Below, piece by piece: positions 35,495 to 44,408 of a stretch of 64,000 nt of DNA. The notes beneath the pieces were generated by a model. That model searched no databases. It saw only the letters and a program-made list of their open reading frames with translations, and was not told the DNA's origin. The position numbers and the translations under genes are program-made. This DNA is from an uncultured Pelagibacteraceae bacterium (lineage in GTDB: Bacteria > Pseudomonadota > Alphaproteobacteria > Pelagibacterales > Pelagibacteraceae), in assembly GCA_902628495.1 (NCBI GenBank), contig CACONH010000002.1, positions 62,001 through 126,000 on the forward strand. Reading direction: 5' to 3'. Numbering within the stretch: position 1 is the stretch's first letter; the number at the start of each line of letters is the position of its first letter.

Positions 35495-36550
35495 ATGAAA
35501 AATATTTTTGAAATAAAAAATGCAACCTTCACAGTTGATGGAAGTGAAAAAGTGAAAAATGTCTCTTTTTCAATTGAAAATGAAGGGGATATAATTTGTT
35601 TGTTGGGACCTTCTGGAATTGGTAAAACTACATTATTGAGAACAATAGCAGGTTTAGAAAAAATTAACAAAGGTGAAATTTTTTTAAAAGGTAAATTATT
35701 ATCGTCAAAGGATTGTCATATAGAACCAGAGAATAGAAATATATCTTTATCGTTTCAAGATAATTGTCTATTTCCTCACTATTCTGTTGAAAAAAATATA
35801 AAAATAGCTGTAGATAAAAATAAAAATAAAAAAAAAAAGATAATCCCAGAATTTTTAATAAAGTTATTAGATTTAAATCATGTTTTAAAAAAGTTTCCTC
35901 ATCAAATTAGTGCTGGCGAGGCACAAAGGGTTTCCTTAGCAAGATCACTTGTTTATGAACCTGACTTGCTACTTTTAGATGAACCATTATCCAATATTGA
36001 CCAAAGCTTTAAAGAAGATATCCAAATTCAGTTAAAAAAAATTCTAAAAAATTTGAAGATAACAACAATTGTGGTAACACATGACTCCTATGAAGCTTTT
36101 TACTTAGGCGATAAATGCGGTATTATTTTAAATGAAAGTTTAAAGCAATTTGATGATCCTTATAAGGTATATCATTATCCAAATTCTGTTGAAATAGTAA
36201 AATTTTTAAAAAGAGGCATTTTAATTTCTGCAAAAGTTTTAGATGATAACAGTTTAGAAAATGAAGAATTAGGCATTATAAAAGGTAAATTTGTAAAGTC
36301 TTTTCCAGTTGGATCTAATGTTAAGCTTTTATTACAGCCTGAGGATTTAATCCATGATGATAAAAGTAACTTAAAATTTGATGTTATCGACCGAAGATTT
36401 AAAGGTACGAATTTTATTTATACTCTAAGAACAAATAAAGGAGATTTAATACCTGTTTTTGTTCACTCCCATCATATCCACAAACATGAAATTGATGATA
36501 AATTTGGTATTAAAAACCCAATATATATTGATCATATTGTTTGTTTTTAA
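35495..36550 (+). CDS. fbpC: ferric-iron ABC transporter, ATP-binding protein
   Basis: The 351-aa ATPase shows Walker A GPSGIGKTTLLRTIAG, the Q-loop SFQDNCLFPHYSV, the signature ISAGEAQRVSLARSL (a variant of LSGGQ), Walker B LLLLDEPLSNID, and the H-loop VVTHDS. A C-terminal domain with a TOBE-like end matches FbpC. It starts at the base after the fbpB stop. It ends 5 bp before the convergent regulator gene. Confidence 0.93.
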   Translation: MKNIFEIKNATFTVDGSEKVKNVSFSIENEGDIICLLGPSGIGKTTLLRTIAGLEKINKGEIFLKGKLLSSKDCHIEPENRNISLSFQDNCLFPHYSVEKNIKIAVDKNKNKKKKIIPEFLIKLLDLNHVLKKFPHQISAGEAQRVSLARSLVYEPDLLLLDEPLSNIDQSFKEDIQIQLKKILKNLKITTIVVTHDSYEAFYLGDKCGIILNESLKQFDDPYKVYHYPNSVEIVKFLKRGILISAKVLDDNSLENEELGIIKGKFVKSFPVGSNVKLLLQPEDLIHDDKSNLKFDVIDRRFKGTNFIYTLRTNKGDLIPVFVHSHHIHKHEIDDKFGIKNPIYIDHIVCF

Positions 36551-36555
36551 AATCA

Positions 36556-38250
36556 TTATTTATCGCTAACATAAACAGATACACCACGAGAATTTATATC
36601 TACATCAAACTTTTTGTGAAGAGGCGGAAAAGCTCTCTGAGAACAATCTAATCTATCGCAAGTCCTGCAGGATACACCAATAGGTAATTCAGATTTTTTG
36701 TCGTTTAAGTCTAAATTTTCTGTATAAACAAATTCTTTAGCATATTTTGCCTCACAACCTAAACCTATAGACAGCATACTTTTTTTTTGGCCATATCTTC
36801 CAACTCCTTTTTCAACAGTCTTAGCTATACAGACGTATTTTTCTCCATTAGTCATTTTGCTCACAGCTGCTTGAATTACACCAGGTCTAGAAAATGCGGA
36901 ATAAACATTCCATCTCGGACATGCTCCACCATAACGTGGTATTTCAATACCAGATAGAGAAAATCTTTTAGATATATTTCCTGCCACATCAACTCTTAAA
37001 AAATGAAAAGGAATACCAGGTAGATTTGGATCCTGCAAACACGTAACCCTGTGAGCAACTTGTTCAAAAGAAGTTGCAAATGTATTTTGTAGTAATTCTA
37101 AATCATATTTTAATTCTTTGCATTCTTTATGAAATAATTTGTAAGGCATTAATATTGCAGCTCCACAATAATTTAAAAGAGCCACTCTAGTTAATTTTTT
37201 TGATTCATTTGTTGGAAATTTAAAAGTAGACAAATATTCTTCAATTTCACTGGAAGCACCTTCTTGAGCAATTTGAGCAGCGGCATGTAATTTTTTTGTT
37301 TCAAGAGACAGGTAGTCAGATAATAATAATTCTTTTTTATCAGTTTTGTAAATTTTTGAAAAAGGTTTACTTTCCTCAGGTATAATATCTATAACTTTAA
37401 TTCCGTAGTCTTTTTTTAATAAATCACATAATGCTACGTATCGAGTTCTATTATTTTGTTTAATCTTTTCAAAAACTAGATTAGCAAAATTTTCTAATTT
37501 GGAAAAAAAATTGTTGTTATCCTGTAGAAAATCTGACACTACCTCCCCTGGAAAAGCTGCTTTTCTACTATCAATTATTTTTCCTGAAATATTTTCTACT
37601 TTACTAACAATTTCATGGTCTTTTTGTCTAAAATTGTCACCTAACTTCACCAATGCTTTAGCAATTTTAGGATTAGAATTTACTAAATCTTTAACTTCAG
37701 GCCCTAAAATATCTAAATCTTCAAATAATTCATCACTTAATAGTTCTGAAATGTTATTTTCAAGATTTAAATCGGATTTACTAGTTAAGTCATCTAGATT
37801 TAATTTTAATTCTTTGCAAACTCTTATCACTAGATCACCATCAATTCTTCTTTTTCCGCTTTCAATTAAATTTAAATAACTCGGAGAGATGCCTAATTCT
37901 GTGGCAAGTTTATTAGCTTGAATTCCAAGTTGTCTTCTAAAAGCTTTTATCTTTGGGCCAATCTTTAAATTTAGTTCATTAATTTTTTCTTTTGATGAAA
38001 AATTTGCGATTGCTTTTTTAGAATTATTAATATCTCTTTCCATATCTAAAGAAATGTCCGAGAAATCAATTCTGAGTTCTTGACTTATTTTAAGCAAAAG
38101 ATCACCATCAATTTTTCGTTTGCCACTTTCAATAAGATTTAAATAACTTGGAGATATATTGATTTGTTGAGCTAATTTTTTAGCCTGCAAACCGAGCTTT
38201 TTTCTATATTCTCTAATTTTAAGCCCTATTTCTTTATCAAAATTATTCAT
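36556..38250 (-). CDS. ScfR/RamB-like XRE regulator with a duplicated HTH
   Basis: This 564-aa regulator has two adjacent Cro/CI helix-turn-helix units, residues about 5-70 and 75-140, with near-identical cores (SPYLNLIESGKRKIDGDL and SPSYLNLIESGKRRIDGDL-type). After these come an ImmA/IrrE-like region in which the usual HExxH is not visible (HAAAQIAQ instead), and a C-terminal DUF2083-like domain with SCRTCDRLDCSQRAFPP. This plan, minus the HTH duplication, is that of ScfR/RamB short-chain acyl-CoA regulators (about 470 aa), which control isocitrate lyase and related genes. It diverges from aceA across a palindrome-rich gap. Confidence 0.85.
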   Translation of the reverse strand: MNNFDKEIGLKIREYRKKLGLQAKKLAQQINISPSYLNLIESGKRKIDGDLLLKISQELRIDFSDISLDMERDINNSKKAIANFSSKEKINELNLKIGPKIKAFRRQLGIQANKLATELGISPSYLNLIESGKRRIDGDLVIRVCKELKLNLDDLTSKSDLNLENNISELLSDELFEDLDILGPEVKDLVNSNPKIAKALVKLGDNFRQKDHEIVSKVENISGKIIDSRKAAFPGEVVSDFLQDNNNFFSKLENFANLVFEKIKQNNRTRYVALCDLLKKDYGIKVIDIIPEESKPFSKIYKTDKKELLLSDYLSLETKKLHAAAQIAQEGASSEIEEYLSTFKFPTNESKKLTRVALLNYCGAAILMPYKLFHKECKELKYDLELLQNTFATSFEQVAHRVTCLQDPNLPGIPFHFLRVDVAGNISKRFSLSGIEIPRYGGACPRWNVYSAFSRPGVIQAAVSKMTNGEKYVCIAKTVEKGVGRYGQKKSMLSIGLGCEAKYAKEFVYTENLDLNDKKSELPIGVSCRTCDRLDCSQRAFPPLHKKFDVDINSRGVSVYVSDK

Positions 38251-38350
38251 GTAAATTTTGTAAATTTAAATTTACAAAAAATTACTTAGATTTACAAGTA
38301 AAATCAACATTTTTGTAGATTTTGTAAATATTGTAAATTATAAAGATTGT
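38251..38350. promoter_or_regulatory. operator array between the ScfR-like gene and the aceA side
   Basis: A perfect 24-bp palindrome at 38256-38279, starting 5 bp before the regulator ATG, is built from TTTTGTAAATTT and its complement. More copies of the half-site follow: TTTACAA at 38291, TTTGTAAAT at 38321-38329, and TTGTAAAT at 38331-38338. RamB-type regulators bind TTTGCAAA-like sites, so TTTGTAAA is a plausible relative. Autoregulation plus aceA control is likely. Confidence 0.75.
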
Positions 38351-38512
38351 ATGGAAAACAAAAACAAATCAAAAAACCAAGTAAATAAGGCTTTAAATCA
38401 ACATGCAACTAATGACAATGATAACAGCTCAGGTATTTATTTAAGAGATGATCACTGTGATTGGGGTTCTAGCGGTATGAACGAGTTTACTAACGAGTAT
38501 AATAGTAACTAG
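38351..38512 (+). CDS. 53-aa Asn-rich ORF between the regulator and aceA
   Basis: ATG at 38351 follows the operator array and opens 53 codons ending TAG at 38512, 39 bp before aceA. The product is hydrophilic, very rich in Asn, Lys and Ser, with an acidic GIYLRDDHCDWGSSG block in the middle that looks conserved rather than random. No SD stands out. It may be a small protein co-regulated with aceA, or a leader. No family recognised. Confidence 0.42.
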   Translation: MENKNKSKNQVNKALNQHATNDNDNSSGIYLRDDHCDWGSSGMNEFTNEYNSN

Positions 38513-38551
38513 TTTATTGAAGTCTAAATTATTAAAGGAATTTTCTAATAT

Positions 38552-39829
38552 ATGAGCTCAGAGTCTAAGGTATCTTATCAACTTAAACGATTTACAGGAA
38601 TTAAAAGAGATTACACTCCCGAAGAAGTAGAAAGGTTGAGAGGTTCAATTAAGATAGAATATTCGATGTGCAAACATCAATCCCAGAAACTTTGGGAATT
38701 ATTAAACAGTGAACCATATGTAAATACATTAGGGTCTTTGTCAGGAAATCATGCTGTTCAGCATGCTAAAGCAGGTCTAAAAGCAATTTATCTAAGTGGT
38801 TGGCAGGTTGCAGCAGATGCTAATAGTGCTGGAGAAATGTATCCTGACCAGTCTTTGTATCCTTATGATAGTGCACCAAAATTAGTTGAATCTATGAACA
38901 ACGCATTATTAAGAGCTGATCAAATTCAACATATGGAAATTAAAGACGGTCAAATGAAATCAAAAGATAGAGTTGATTACATGCTACCAATAATAGCTGA
39001 CGGTGAAGCTGGATTTGGTGGACCACTCAATGTTTTTGAGTTAGCAAAAAAATTTATAAAAGCTGGTGCTGCAGGAGTTCATTTCGAGGACCAGCTAGCA
39101 AGTGAGAAAAAATGCGGACATATGGGAGGAAAAGTTTTAGTTCCAACAAGCTCAATGATAAAAAATTTAAAAGCAGCTAGATTAGCTGCCGATATTGCTG
39201 ATGTTCCTTTAATAATTTTAGCAAGAACAGACGCAAATGCAGCAAAATTAATTACGAACGATCATGATGAAAATGATAAACCCTTTTTAACTGGTGAAAG
39301 ATCACCAGAAGGATTTTATTACGTTAAGCATGGAATTGATCAAGCTATATCAAGAGGACTTGCTTACGCACCTTACTCTGACTTAATTTGGTGCGAAACA
39401 GCAACTCCAAATTTAGAGGAAGCAAAAAAATTCGCAGATGCAATTCATGATAAATTTCCGGGCAAATTACTAGCTTATAATTGCTCACCATCTTTTAATT
39501 GGAAAAAACATTTGTCAGACTCTGAAATTGCAACTTTCCAGCAAAAAATTAGTGCGATGGGATATAAATTTCAATTCATCACACTTGCGGGCTTTCATAC
39601 ACAAAATATTGCAATTTTTGAATTAGCAGAAAAGTACAAAAAAGAAGGCATGACCGCATATTCAAGAATACAAGAGCAAGAATTTGCTAGAGAAAAAGAT
39701 GGATACACTAGTGTAAAACATCAAAGAGAAGTTGGAACATCATATTTTGATGCTGTTTCAAATACTATTAGTGGTGGAAAAAGTTCTACAACCGCTATGG
39801 AAGGCTCAACAGAAAAAGAACAATTCTAA
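38552..39829 (+). CDS. aceA: isocitrate lyase
   Basis: AceA splits isocitrate into glyoxylate and succinate, opening the glyoxylate shunt. The 425-aa protein carries the catalytic [52 protein letters not shown], and [15 protein letters not shown], all family hallmarks. SD AAAGGA at about 38535. It is preceded by the operator array of a ScfR-like regulator. No malate synthase gene is in the window. Confidence 0.96.
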   Translation: MSSESKVSYQLKRFTGIKRDYTPEEVERLRGSIKIEYSMCKHQSQKLWELLNSEPYVNTLGSLSGNHAVQHAKAGLKAIYLSGWQVAADANSAGEMYPDQSLYPYDSAPKLVESMNNALLRADQIQHMEIKDGQMKSKDRVDYMLPIIADGEAGFGGPLNVFELAKKFIKAGAAGVHFEDQLASEKKCGHMGGKVLVPTSSMIKNLKAARLAADIADVPLIILARTDANAAKLITNDHDENDKPFLTGERSPEGFYYVKHGIDQAISRGLAYAPYSDLIWCETATPNLEEAKKFADAIHDKFPGKLLAYNCSPSFNWKKHLSDSEIATFQQKISAMGYKFQFITLAGFHTQNIAIFELAEKYKKEGMTAYSRIQEQEFAREKDGYTSVKHQREVGTSYFDAVSNTISGGKSSTTAMEGSTEKEQF

Positions 39830-39869
39830 ATTAGTTATTTACAATCAAAAAATATTTATATAATTTGCT

Positions 39870-39931
39870 TTATGGGGTGCTGTTATAGCTGAGAAATACC
39901 CATTGAACCTGTCCGGTAATTCAGAAAGGGA
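39870..39931 (+). ncRNA. minimal TPP riboswitch
   Basis: The conserved thi-box elements occur in order: GGGGTGCT at 39874, CTGAGAAATACC at 39889-39900, TTGAACCTG at 39903-39911, and the 3' strand ending CAGAAAGGGA at 39922-39931. P3 is cut to a 3-bp hairpin (GCT...AGC). The Shine-Dalgarno AAAGGG lies inside the 3' strand, 4 nt from the thiV ATG, so control of translation is likely: TPP binding would hide the SD. Confidence 0.92.
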
Positions 39932-39934
39932 TAA

Positions 39935-41365
39935 ATGGAACAACAAAATATTTTAAACCCAACATCTGCTATCGCACTAATTTTATTAATTAGTTTTTCT
40001 TTTGTCCTGGTTGGTTTTTTTTACTCAAAAAAATTCAAAGGTTTAAACAATTACCTGGTAGCTGACGGATCAGTTGGAACATTCTCATTAACATGTAGCC
40101 TAGTAGCCTCAGCTTTAGGTACTTGGATTTTATTTGGTCCTGCATCAGCTGCAACGTGGGGTGGGATTGGTGCGGTTATTGGCTATTCACTCGGAACTGC
40201 GTTTCCCTTATTTGCAATTATTTTTATTGGAAAAATATTTAGAAATTCTTACCCGAATGCAAAAACTTTAATTGAAGTGATTAGATTAAGGTTTGGAAAA
40301 CATATATTTAAGTTGATCTTGATTTTATCTATATTTTACATGACTATTTTTTTGATTGCAGAGGTTACAGCTGTATCTATTTTAATAAATTATATTTCAG
40401 GAACGAAATTATGGATAACTGCTTTAATAGTTATTTCTAGTTCACTTTTATATACATTATATGGTGGTTTAAGAGCTTCAATATTCACTGACAATATTCA
40501 ATTTATAATTTTTATATTATTATTGTTAATAGCTTTTTCTTATTTATTTGCATTTAACACAAACGAATTTAGTTTTGAATTTATAAATAAAAATAAGCCA
40601 AATTTATTAAGCAAAAATTATATACCTAACTTTACCGCAGGCTTAACATTCTTCATTGCTGTTGCGGCTACCAATCTTTTTCACCAAGGTAATTGGCAAA
40701 GAGTTTATGCTGCAAAAAATAATGATGTTTTAAAAAAGAGTTTGTTATTTTCCTTTTTAATTATAATCCCCATTGTATATATGATGGGTTTCACAGGATT
40801 AGTATCTGTATCTAAAAATTTGAATGTAACCCCTGATCTTGCCTTTTTTTCCTTATTATTAAATAAAGAGATACCCGCCTTGTCTATTGTAGTTATTGTG
40901 CTGGGTATATCTTTGACTATAAGCAGTATAGATACACTTATAAATGCTATATCTAGCCTTATAATAGTAGATGGAAAAAAAATTTTAAGTTCTAATAAAG
41001 ATTACTTAAAATTATCTAGAAATATAATTATAGGGCTTTCTTTTATTGCTTTATATATCGCCTCAAAAGGATTTAGTATCTTGTATCTATTTTTGTTAGC
41101 TGACTTGTTTTGTTGTGCAGCGGTTTTAAGTATATTTTATAGTTTTTTCTCAAAATCATTTAGTGAAAAAACAGTTTATATCTCAATTGTAGTAGGGTTG
41201 TTAGGAGGTATATTGCTATTTCCAAGTCCTGATTTTTCAAAAAGTATCTTAGTTGGCATTCTATTTCCTACTACCTATTTCCCAGAATTTGTAACACAAT
41301 CTCTTTTATTTCTCTCGTTTATAGCGGCAACATTTCTTCCAGTTTTGACTTGGAAAGTAAAGTAA
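39935..41365 (+). CDS. thiV: sodium/solute symporter, putative thiamin-precursor (HMP) importer
   Basis: This 476-aa SSS-family protein has about 13 membrane helices; TLIEVIRLRFGKH and TALIVISSSLLYTLYGGLRASIFTDNIQF are typical SSS blocks. The TPP riboswitch abutting its start identifies it as the SAR11 ThiV-type candidate for 4-amino-5-hydroxymethyl-2-methylpyrimidine uptake (established for the group on genomic and physiological grounds). It ends 18 bp before rseP. The substrate is inferred from regulation. Confidence 0.88.
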   Translation: MEQQNILNPTSAIALILLISFSFVLVGFFYSKKFKGLNNYLVADGSVGTFSLTCSLVASALGTWILFGPASAATWGGIGAVIGYSLGTAFPLFAIIFIGKIFRNSYPNAKTLIEVIRLRFGKHIFKLILILSIFYMTIFLIAEVTAVSILINYISGTKLWITALIVISSSLLYTLYGGLRASIFTDNIQFIIFILLLLIAFSYLFAFNTNEFSFEFINKNKPNLLSKNYIPNFTAGLTFFIAVAATNLFHQGNWQRVYAAKNNDVLKKSLLFSFLIIIPIVYMMGFTGLVSVSKNLNVTPDLAFFSLLLNKEIPALSIVVIVLGISLTISSIDTLINAISSLIIVDGKKILSSNKDYLKLSRNIIIGLSFIALYIASKGFSILYLFLLADLFCCAAVLSIFYSFFSKSFSEKTVYISIVVGLLGGILLFPSPDFSKSILVGILFPTTYFPEFVTQSLLFLSFIAATFLPVLTWKVK

Positions 41366-41383
41366 ATATATTATTATATAAGT

Positions 41384-42493
41384 ATGTTTGAATTCGTTTT
41401 ACCTTTTATAATATTAATCATAGTTGTAGTTTTTGTTCATGAATATGGACATTATTATTTTGCACGAAGGTACGGTGTAGGTGTAACAGACTTTTCTATT
41501 GGTTTTGGTAAAGAGTTATTTGGATGGAACGATAAATCAGGCACTCGTTGGAAAGTATGCTGGATTCCTTTAGGAGGTTATGTAAAATTTTTTGGAGATA
41601 GAAATGTTTTTTCTCAAGCAGATCGTGATGAAATTTTAAAAAAGTATAATGAAAAAGATAGAGAAAAACTCTTTACCTTAAAACCGTTATATCAAAGGGC
41701 ATGGATTGTTTTTGGGGGTCCACTTGCTAACTTTATATTAGCTATATTTATATTTTTAATGATAAATATCTTTGTTGGAAAAGATTTTACTCCAGCTATG
41801 ATAAGTGAGGTCACTAAAGATAGCCCAGCACAAGTAGCTGGATTAAAAAAGAATGACATAATATTGTCTATCGATGACAATAAAGTTAAGAGTATTTTAG
41901 ATGTATCTAAATTTATAACCTTATCAACATCAGATTTCATTGACTTTAAAGTTTCACGGTATGACCAAGAAATAAATGTAAAAGTAAAACCTAATTTTGT
42001 AGAGACTGAGGACAATCTAGGAAATAAGATCAAAAAAAGGATGGTTGGCATTCAACTTTCACCTTACAAAGATACTGTCAATCACCAAAAACTAGGGCCA
42101 GTTAAAGCTCTGTATTATTCTGTTACCGAGGTATATTTTGTGACAACTTCAACACTTAAATATTTAGGTACTATTATTACTGGAAAAGGTGATAGTTCAC
42201 AGCTTGGTGGACCAATAAGAATTGCAAAAATTTCAGGACAAGTTGCAGAATTTGGAATTGTACCGTTTTTGAGCATGATGGCTTATATATCTATAAGTTT
42301 AGGTTTAATTAATCTTTTTCCAATCCCGCTTTTAGACGGAGGTCATTTAATGTTTTACGGAATTGAAAAAATTCTTGGAAGACCTTTAACACAAAAAACT
42401 CAGGAAGGTTTTTTTCGAATCGGAATGTTTTTATTGTTATCCCTAATGTTTTTTGCAACTTTCAATGATCTTAAGGATTTAGGCCTATTTTAA
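41384..42493 (+). CDS. rseP: site-2 protease, RIP metalloprotease
   Basis: The 369-aa inner-membrane protease has HEYGH at residues 19-23, the zinc/catalytic motif in the first helix, a PDZ domain (about 125-200; KDSPAQVAGLKKNDIILSIDD) and the third-ligand motif IPLLDGGHL near residue 315. It cleaves membrane-bound anti-sigma factors or signal peptides. It lies apart from the usual dxr-rseP-bamA neighbourhood; its linkage to thiV is probably incidental. Confidence 0.93.
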   Translation: MFEFVLPFIILIIVVVFVHEYGHYYFARRYGVGVTDFSIGFGKELFGWNDKSGTRWKVCWIPLGGYVKFFGDRNVFSQADRDEILKKYNEKDREKLFTLKPLYQRAWIVFGGPLANFILAIFIFLMINIFVGKDFTPAMISEVTKDSPAQVAGLKKNDIILSIDDNKVKSILDVSKFITLSTSDFIDFKVSRYDQEINVKVKPNFVETEDNLGNKIKKRMVGIQLSPYKDTVNHQKLGPVKALYYSVTEVYFVTTSTLKYLGTIITGKGDSSQLGGPIRIAKISGQVAEFGIVPFLSMMAYISISLGLINLFPIPLLDGGHLMFYGIEKILGRPLTQKTQEGFFRIGMFLLLSLMFFATFNDLKDLGLF

Positions 42494-42503
42494 AGGCTTT
42501 TTT
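42481..42503 (+). terminator. Rho-independent terminator at the rseP end
   Basis: AGGCCT (42481-42486) can pair with AGGCTT (42494-42499; one G-U) across a 7-nt loop, followed by a T-run to 42503. The stem overlaps the rseP stop codon. The stem is short, so the call is moderate. Confidence 0.5.
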
Positions 42504-42537
42504 AAACATCAAAAAAATCAATAAATTCAACGTTTTT

Positions 42538-42559
42538 TTAACACTACATATTGTGTTAA
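42538..42559. promoter_or_regulatory. inverted repeat upstream of the HU gene
   Basis: TTAACAC (42538-42544) and GTGTTAA (42553-42559) form an inverted repeat with an 8-bp spacer, about 80 bp before the HU start. It has no U-run and could be an operator or a 5' UTR stem. No regulator is suggested by sequence alone. Confidence 0.45.
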
Positions 42560-42640
42560 GAACCAAATTAAACACTAAAAAAAAGCTTGATTTATAAAGG
42601 ATTTTGTTAACTATGGAAACAATCTAATACCGGAGCTAAA

Positions 42641-42916
42641 ATGAACAAGAAACAACTAGTCGCTAAATTAGCTGGTTCTTTAAACCAAAGTAAAGCTGAT
42701 GCTGAGCGAACATTTGACACCATAACTAACACTATTTTAGATGCATTAAAAAATGATGATTCAGTAAAAATAGCAGGTTTTGGTACTTATAAAGTTGCTA
42801 AAAGAAAAGCTAGAATTGGTCGAAATCCAAGAACAGGAGAACAAATCCAAATCGCAGCTTCTCAAAAGGTAAAATTTTTACCTGCAAAAGCACTTAAAGA
42901 AATATTTAATAAATAG
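42641..42916 (+). CDS. HU-family DNA-binding protein
   Basis: The 91-aa nucleoid protein has LVAKLAGSLNQSKADAERTFDTI (dimerisation helices) and the arm GFGTYKVAKRKARIGRNPRTGEQIQI with the conserved RNPxTG. It binds and bends DNA. SD CGGAG is 7 nt from the ATG. A strong terminator follows, so it is monocistronic. Confidence 0.95.
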   Translation: MNKKQLVAKLAGSLNQSKADAERTFDTITNTILDALKNDDSVKIAGFGTYKVAKRKARIGRNPRTGEQIQIAASQKVKFLPAKALKEIFNK

Positions 42917-42930
42917 ATATTTCCTCTAGA

Positions 42931-42966
42931 CAGCCTTTATTAATTGAGAGTTAATAAAGGCTGTTT
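42931..42966 (+). terminator. Rho-independent terminator after HU
   Basis: CAGCCTTTATTAA (42931-42943) pairs perfectly with TTAATAAAGGCTG (42951-42963) around a 7-nt loop, followed by TTTC. It lies 14 bp after the HU stop. Confidence 0.88.
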
Positions 42967-43059
42967 CTATATGCATAAACTGCATACCTATTTTTTACAA
43001 ACAACATTAGATTTTATTTAATTTTTTTTTATAAAAAAATTTTAACTAATTGGAGGTTT

Positions 43060-44352
43060 ATGAAAAATAATTTTAAATATTTAATTTTAACAGTTTTAAG
43101 TTTATTACTTTTTACTGTAAATACTTATGCTGAGAGTAGCATTTCAGCTGAAGGACAATACATTTTCAATTCTCTAGCATTTTATATAGGTGGAGTGTTG
43201 GTTGCATTTATGGCCGCAGGATTTTGCATGCTAGAATGTGGATTAGTAACAAATAAAAGTGTTTCAACTATTGCCGCGAAAAATGTTGGAAAATTTGCAA
43301 TTTGCTCAATAGTTTTTTTTCTAGTCGGATATAATCTGGCTTACGGGATATCCGAGGGCGGTTATATAGGAAAATTAAAGATATGGAGCGAAGGTTCTAA
43401 ATTAGGGACAGGTTATTCAGATAGTTCGGATTGGTTTTTTCAAACAATGTTTGTATGTGCAACTGTCTCTATAGTATCAGGAGCAGTAGCTGAAAGAATT
43501 AAAATTTGGCCATTTTTTGTTTTTGCTGTTTTAATGTCAGGGTTGATTTATCCAATTTCAATGGGCTGGCAATGGGGAGGTGGCTGGTTAGCTGCGCAAG
43601 GCTTTTCTGATTTTGCTGGATCTACAATCGTTCATGCATGCGGTGGAGCAGCTGCTCTAGCAGGAGTTATTGTTTTAGGTGCTAGAACAGGCAGATTCTC
43701 AGGATCAGGTAATAAAATGATTATGGTCCCATTTGCTGCTTCAAGTATTCCATTAACAACATTGGGAACATTTTTACTTTGGTTTGGTTGGTTTGGATTT
43801 AATGGCTTTAGTCAGTTAGCAATGGGCACATTTAATGATGTGACGGCAATTTCAAAAATTGCAGTAAATACTCATTTGGCAGGAGCTGCTGGAACAGTTA
43901 CAGGTGCTATTTTATCAAGATTGTTAGGTGGAAAAACCGATGTTATAATGATGTTAAATGGAGCTTTAGCAGGTTTAGTAGCAATAACGGCAGAGCCTTT
44001 AGCGCCCACACCAGGTTTTGCAATTGTTATTGGTTCTATCGGATCAGTAATAATGTATTTTGGTACAAAAATGTTGGAAAATTTTGGACTTGATGATGTT
44101 GTTGGTGCAATACCGGTACATATGTTTGCAGGTATATTTGGGACATTGGTTGTACCATTAACTAATAAAAGTACAGCATTTAGTACTCAATTTACCGGAA
44201 CTTTATCAGTTTGTGTTTTCAGCTTTATACTTTCATATATTATCTTTAAATCAATGAAGGCAACTATTGGTTTAAGAATTAGTAAAGAAGCAGAGAAGCT
44301 TGGCACAGACAAAGCAGAAGTAGGTGTAGTAGCTTACGCAATAAGAGATTAA
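43060..44352 (+). CDS. amt: ammonium transporter
   Basis: This 430-aa Amt-family channel moves ammonium through the inner membrane. It has a signal peptide (ending TYAES) and 11 helices. Family blocks are FFLVGYNLAYGISEGGY, QTMFVCATVSIVSGAVAERIKIW, DFAGSTIVHACGGAAALAG with the first pore His, and DDVVGAIPVHMFAGIFGT with the second. A strong SD (TTGGAGG) precedes the ATG. No glnK is adjacent. A bifacial terminator follows. Confidence 0.96.
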   Translation: MKNNFKYLILTVLSLLLFTVNTYAESSISAEGQYIFNSLAFYIGGVLVAFMAAGFCMLECGLVTNKSVSTIAAKNVGKFAICSIVFFLVGYNLAYGISEGGYIGKLKIWSEGSKLGTGYSDSSDWFFQTMFVCATVSIVSGAVAERIKIWPFFVFAVLMSGLIYPISMGWQWGGGWLAAQGFSDFAGSTIVHACGGAAALAGVIVLGARTGRFSGSGNKMIMVPFAASSIPLTTLGTFLLWFGWFGFNGFSQLAMGTFNDVTAISKIAVNTHLAGAAGTVTGAILSRLLGGKTDVIMMLNGALAGLVAITAEPLAPTPGFAIVIGSIGSVIMYFGTKMLENFGLDDVVGAIPVHMFAGIFGTLVVPLTNKSTAFSTQFTGTLSVCVFSFILSYIIFKSMKATIGLRISKEAEKLGTDKAEVGVVAYAIRD

Positions 44353-44380
44353 CTAACTCTCCCTCAAAGTTAACGTTATA

Positions 44381-44408
44381 AAGGGCCTCTAAATAGAGGC
44401 CCTTTTTT
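44381..44408 (+). terminator. Rho-independent terminator after amt
   Basis: AAGGGCCTCT (44381-44390) pairs perfectly with AGAGGCCCTT (44395-44404) around a 4-nt AAAT loop, followed by TTTT. It ends at the stop side of the convergent cutA gene. Confidence 0.93.
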
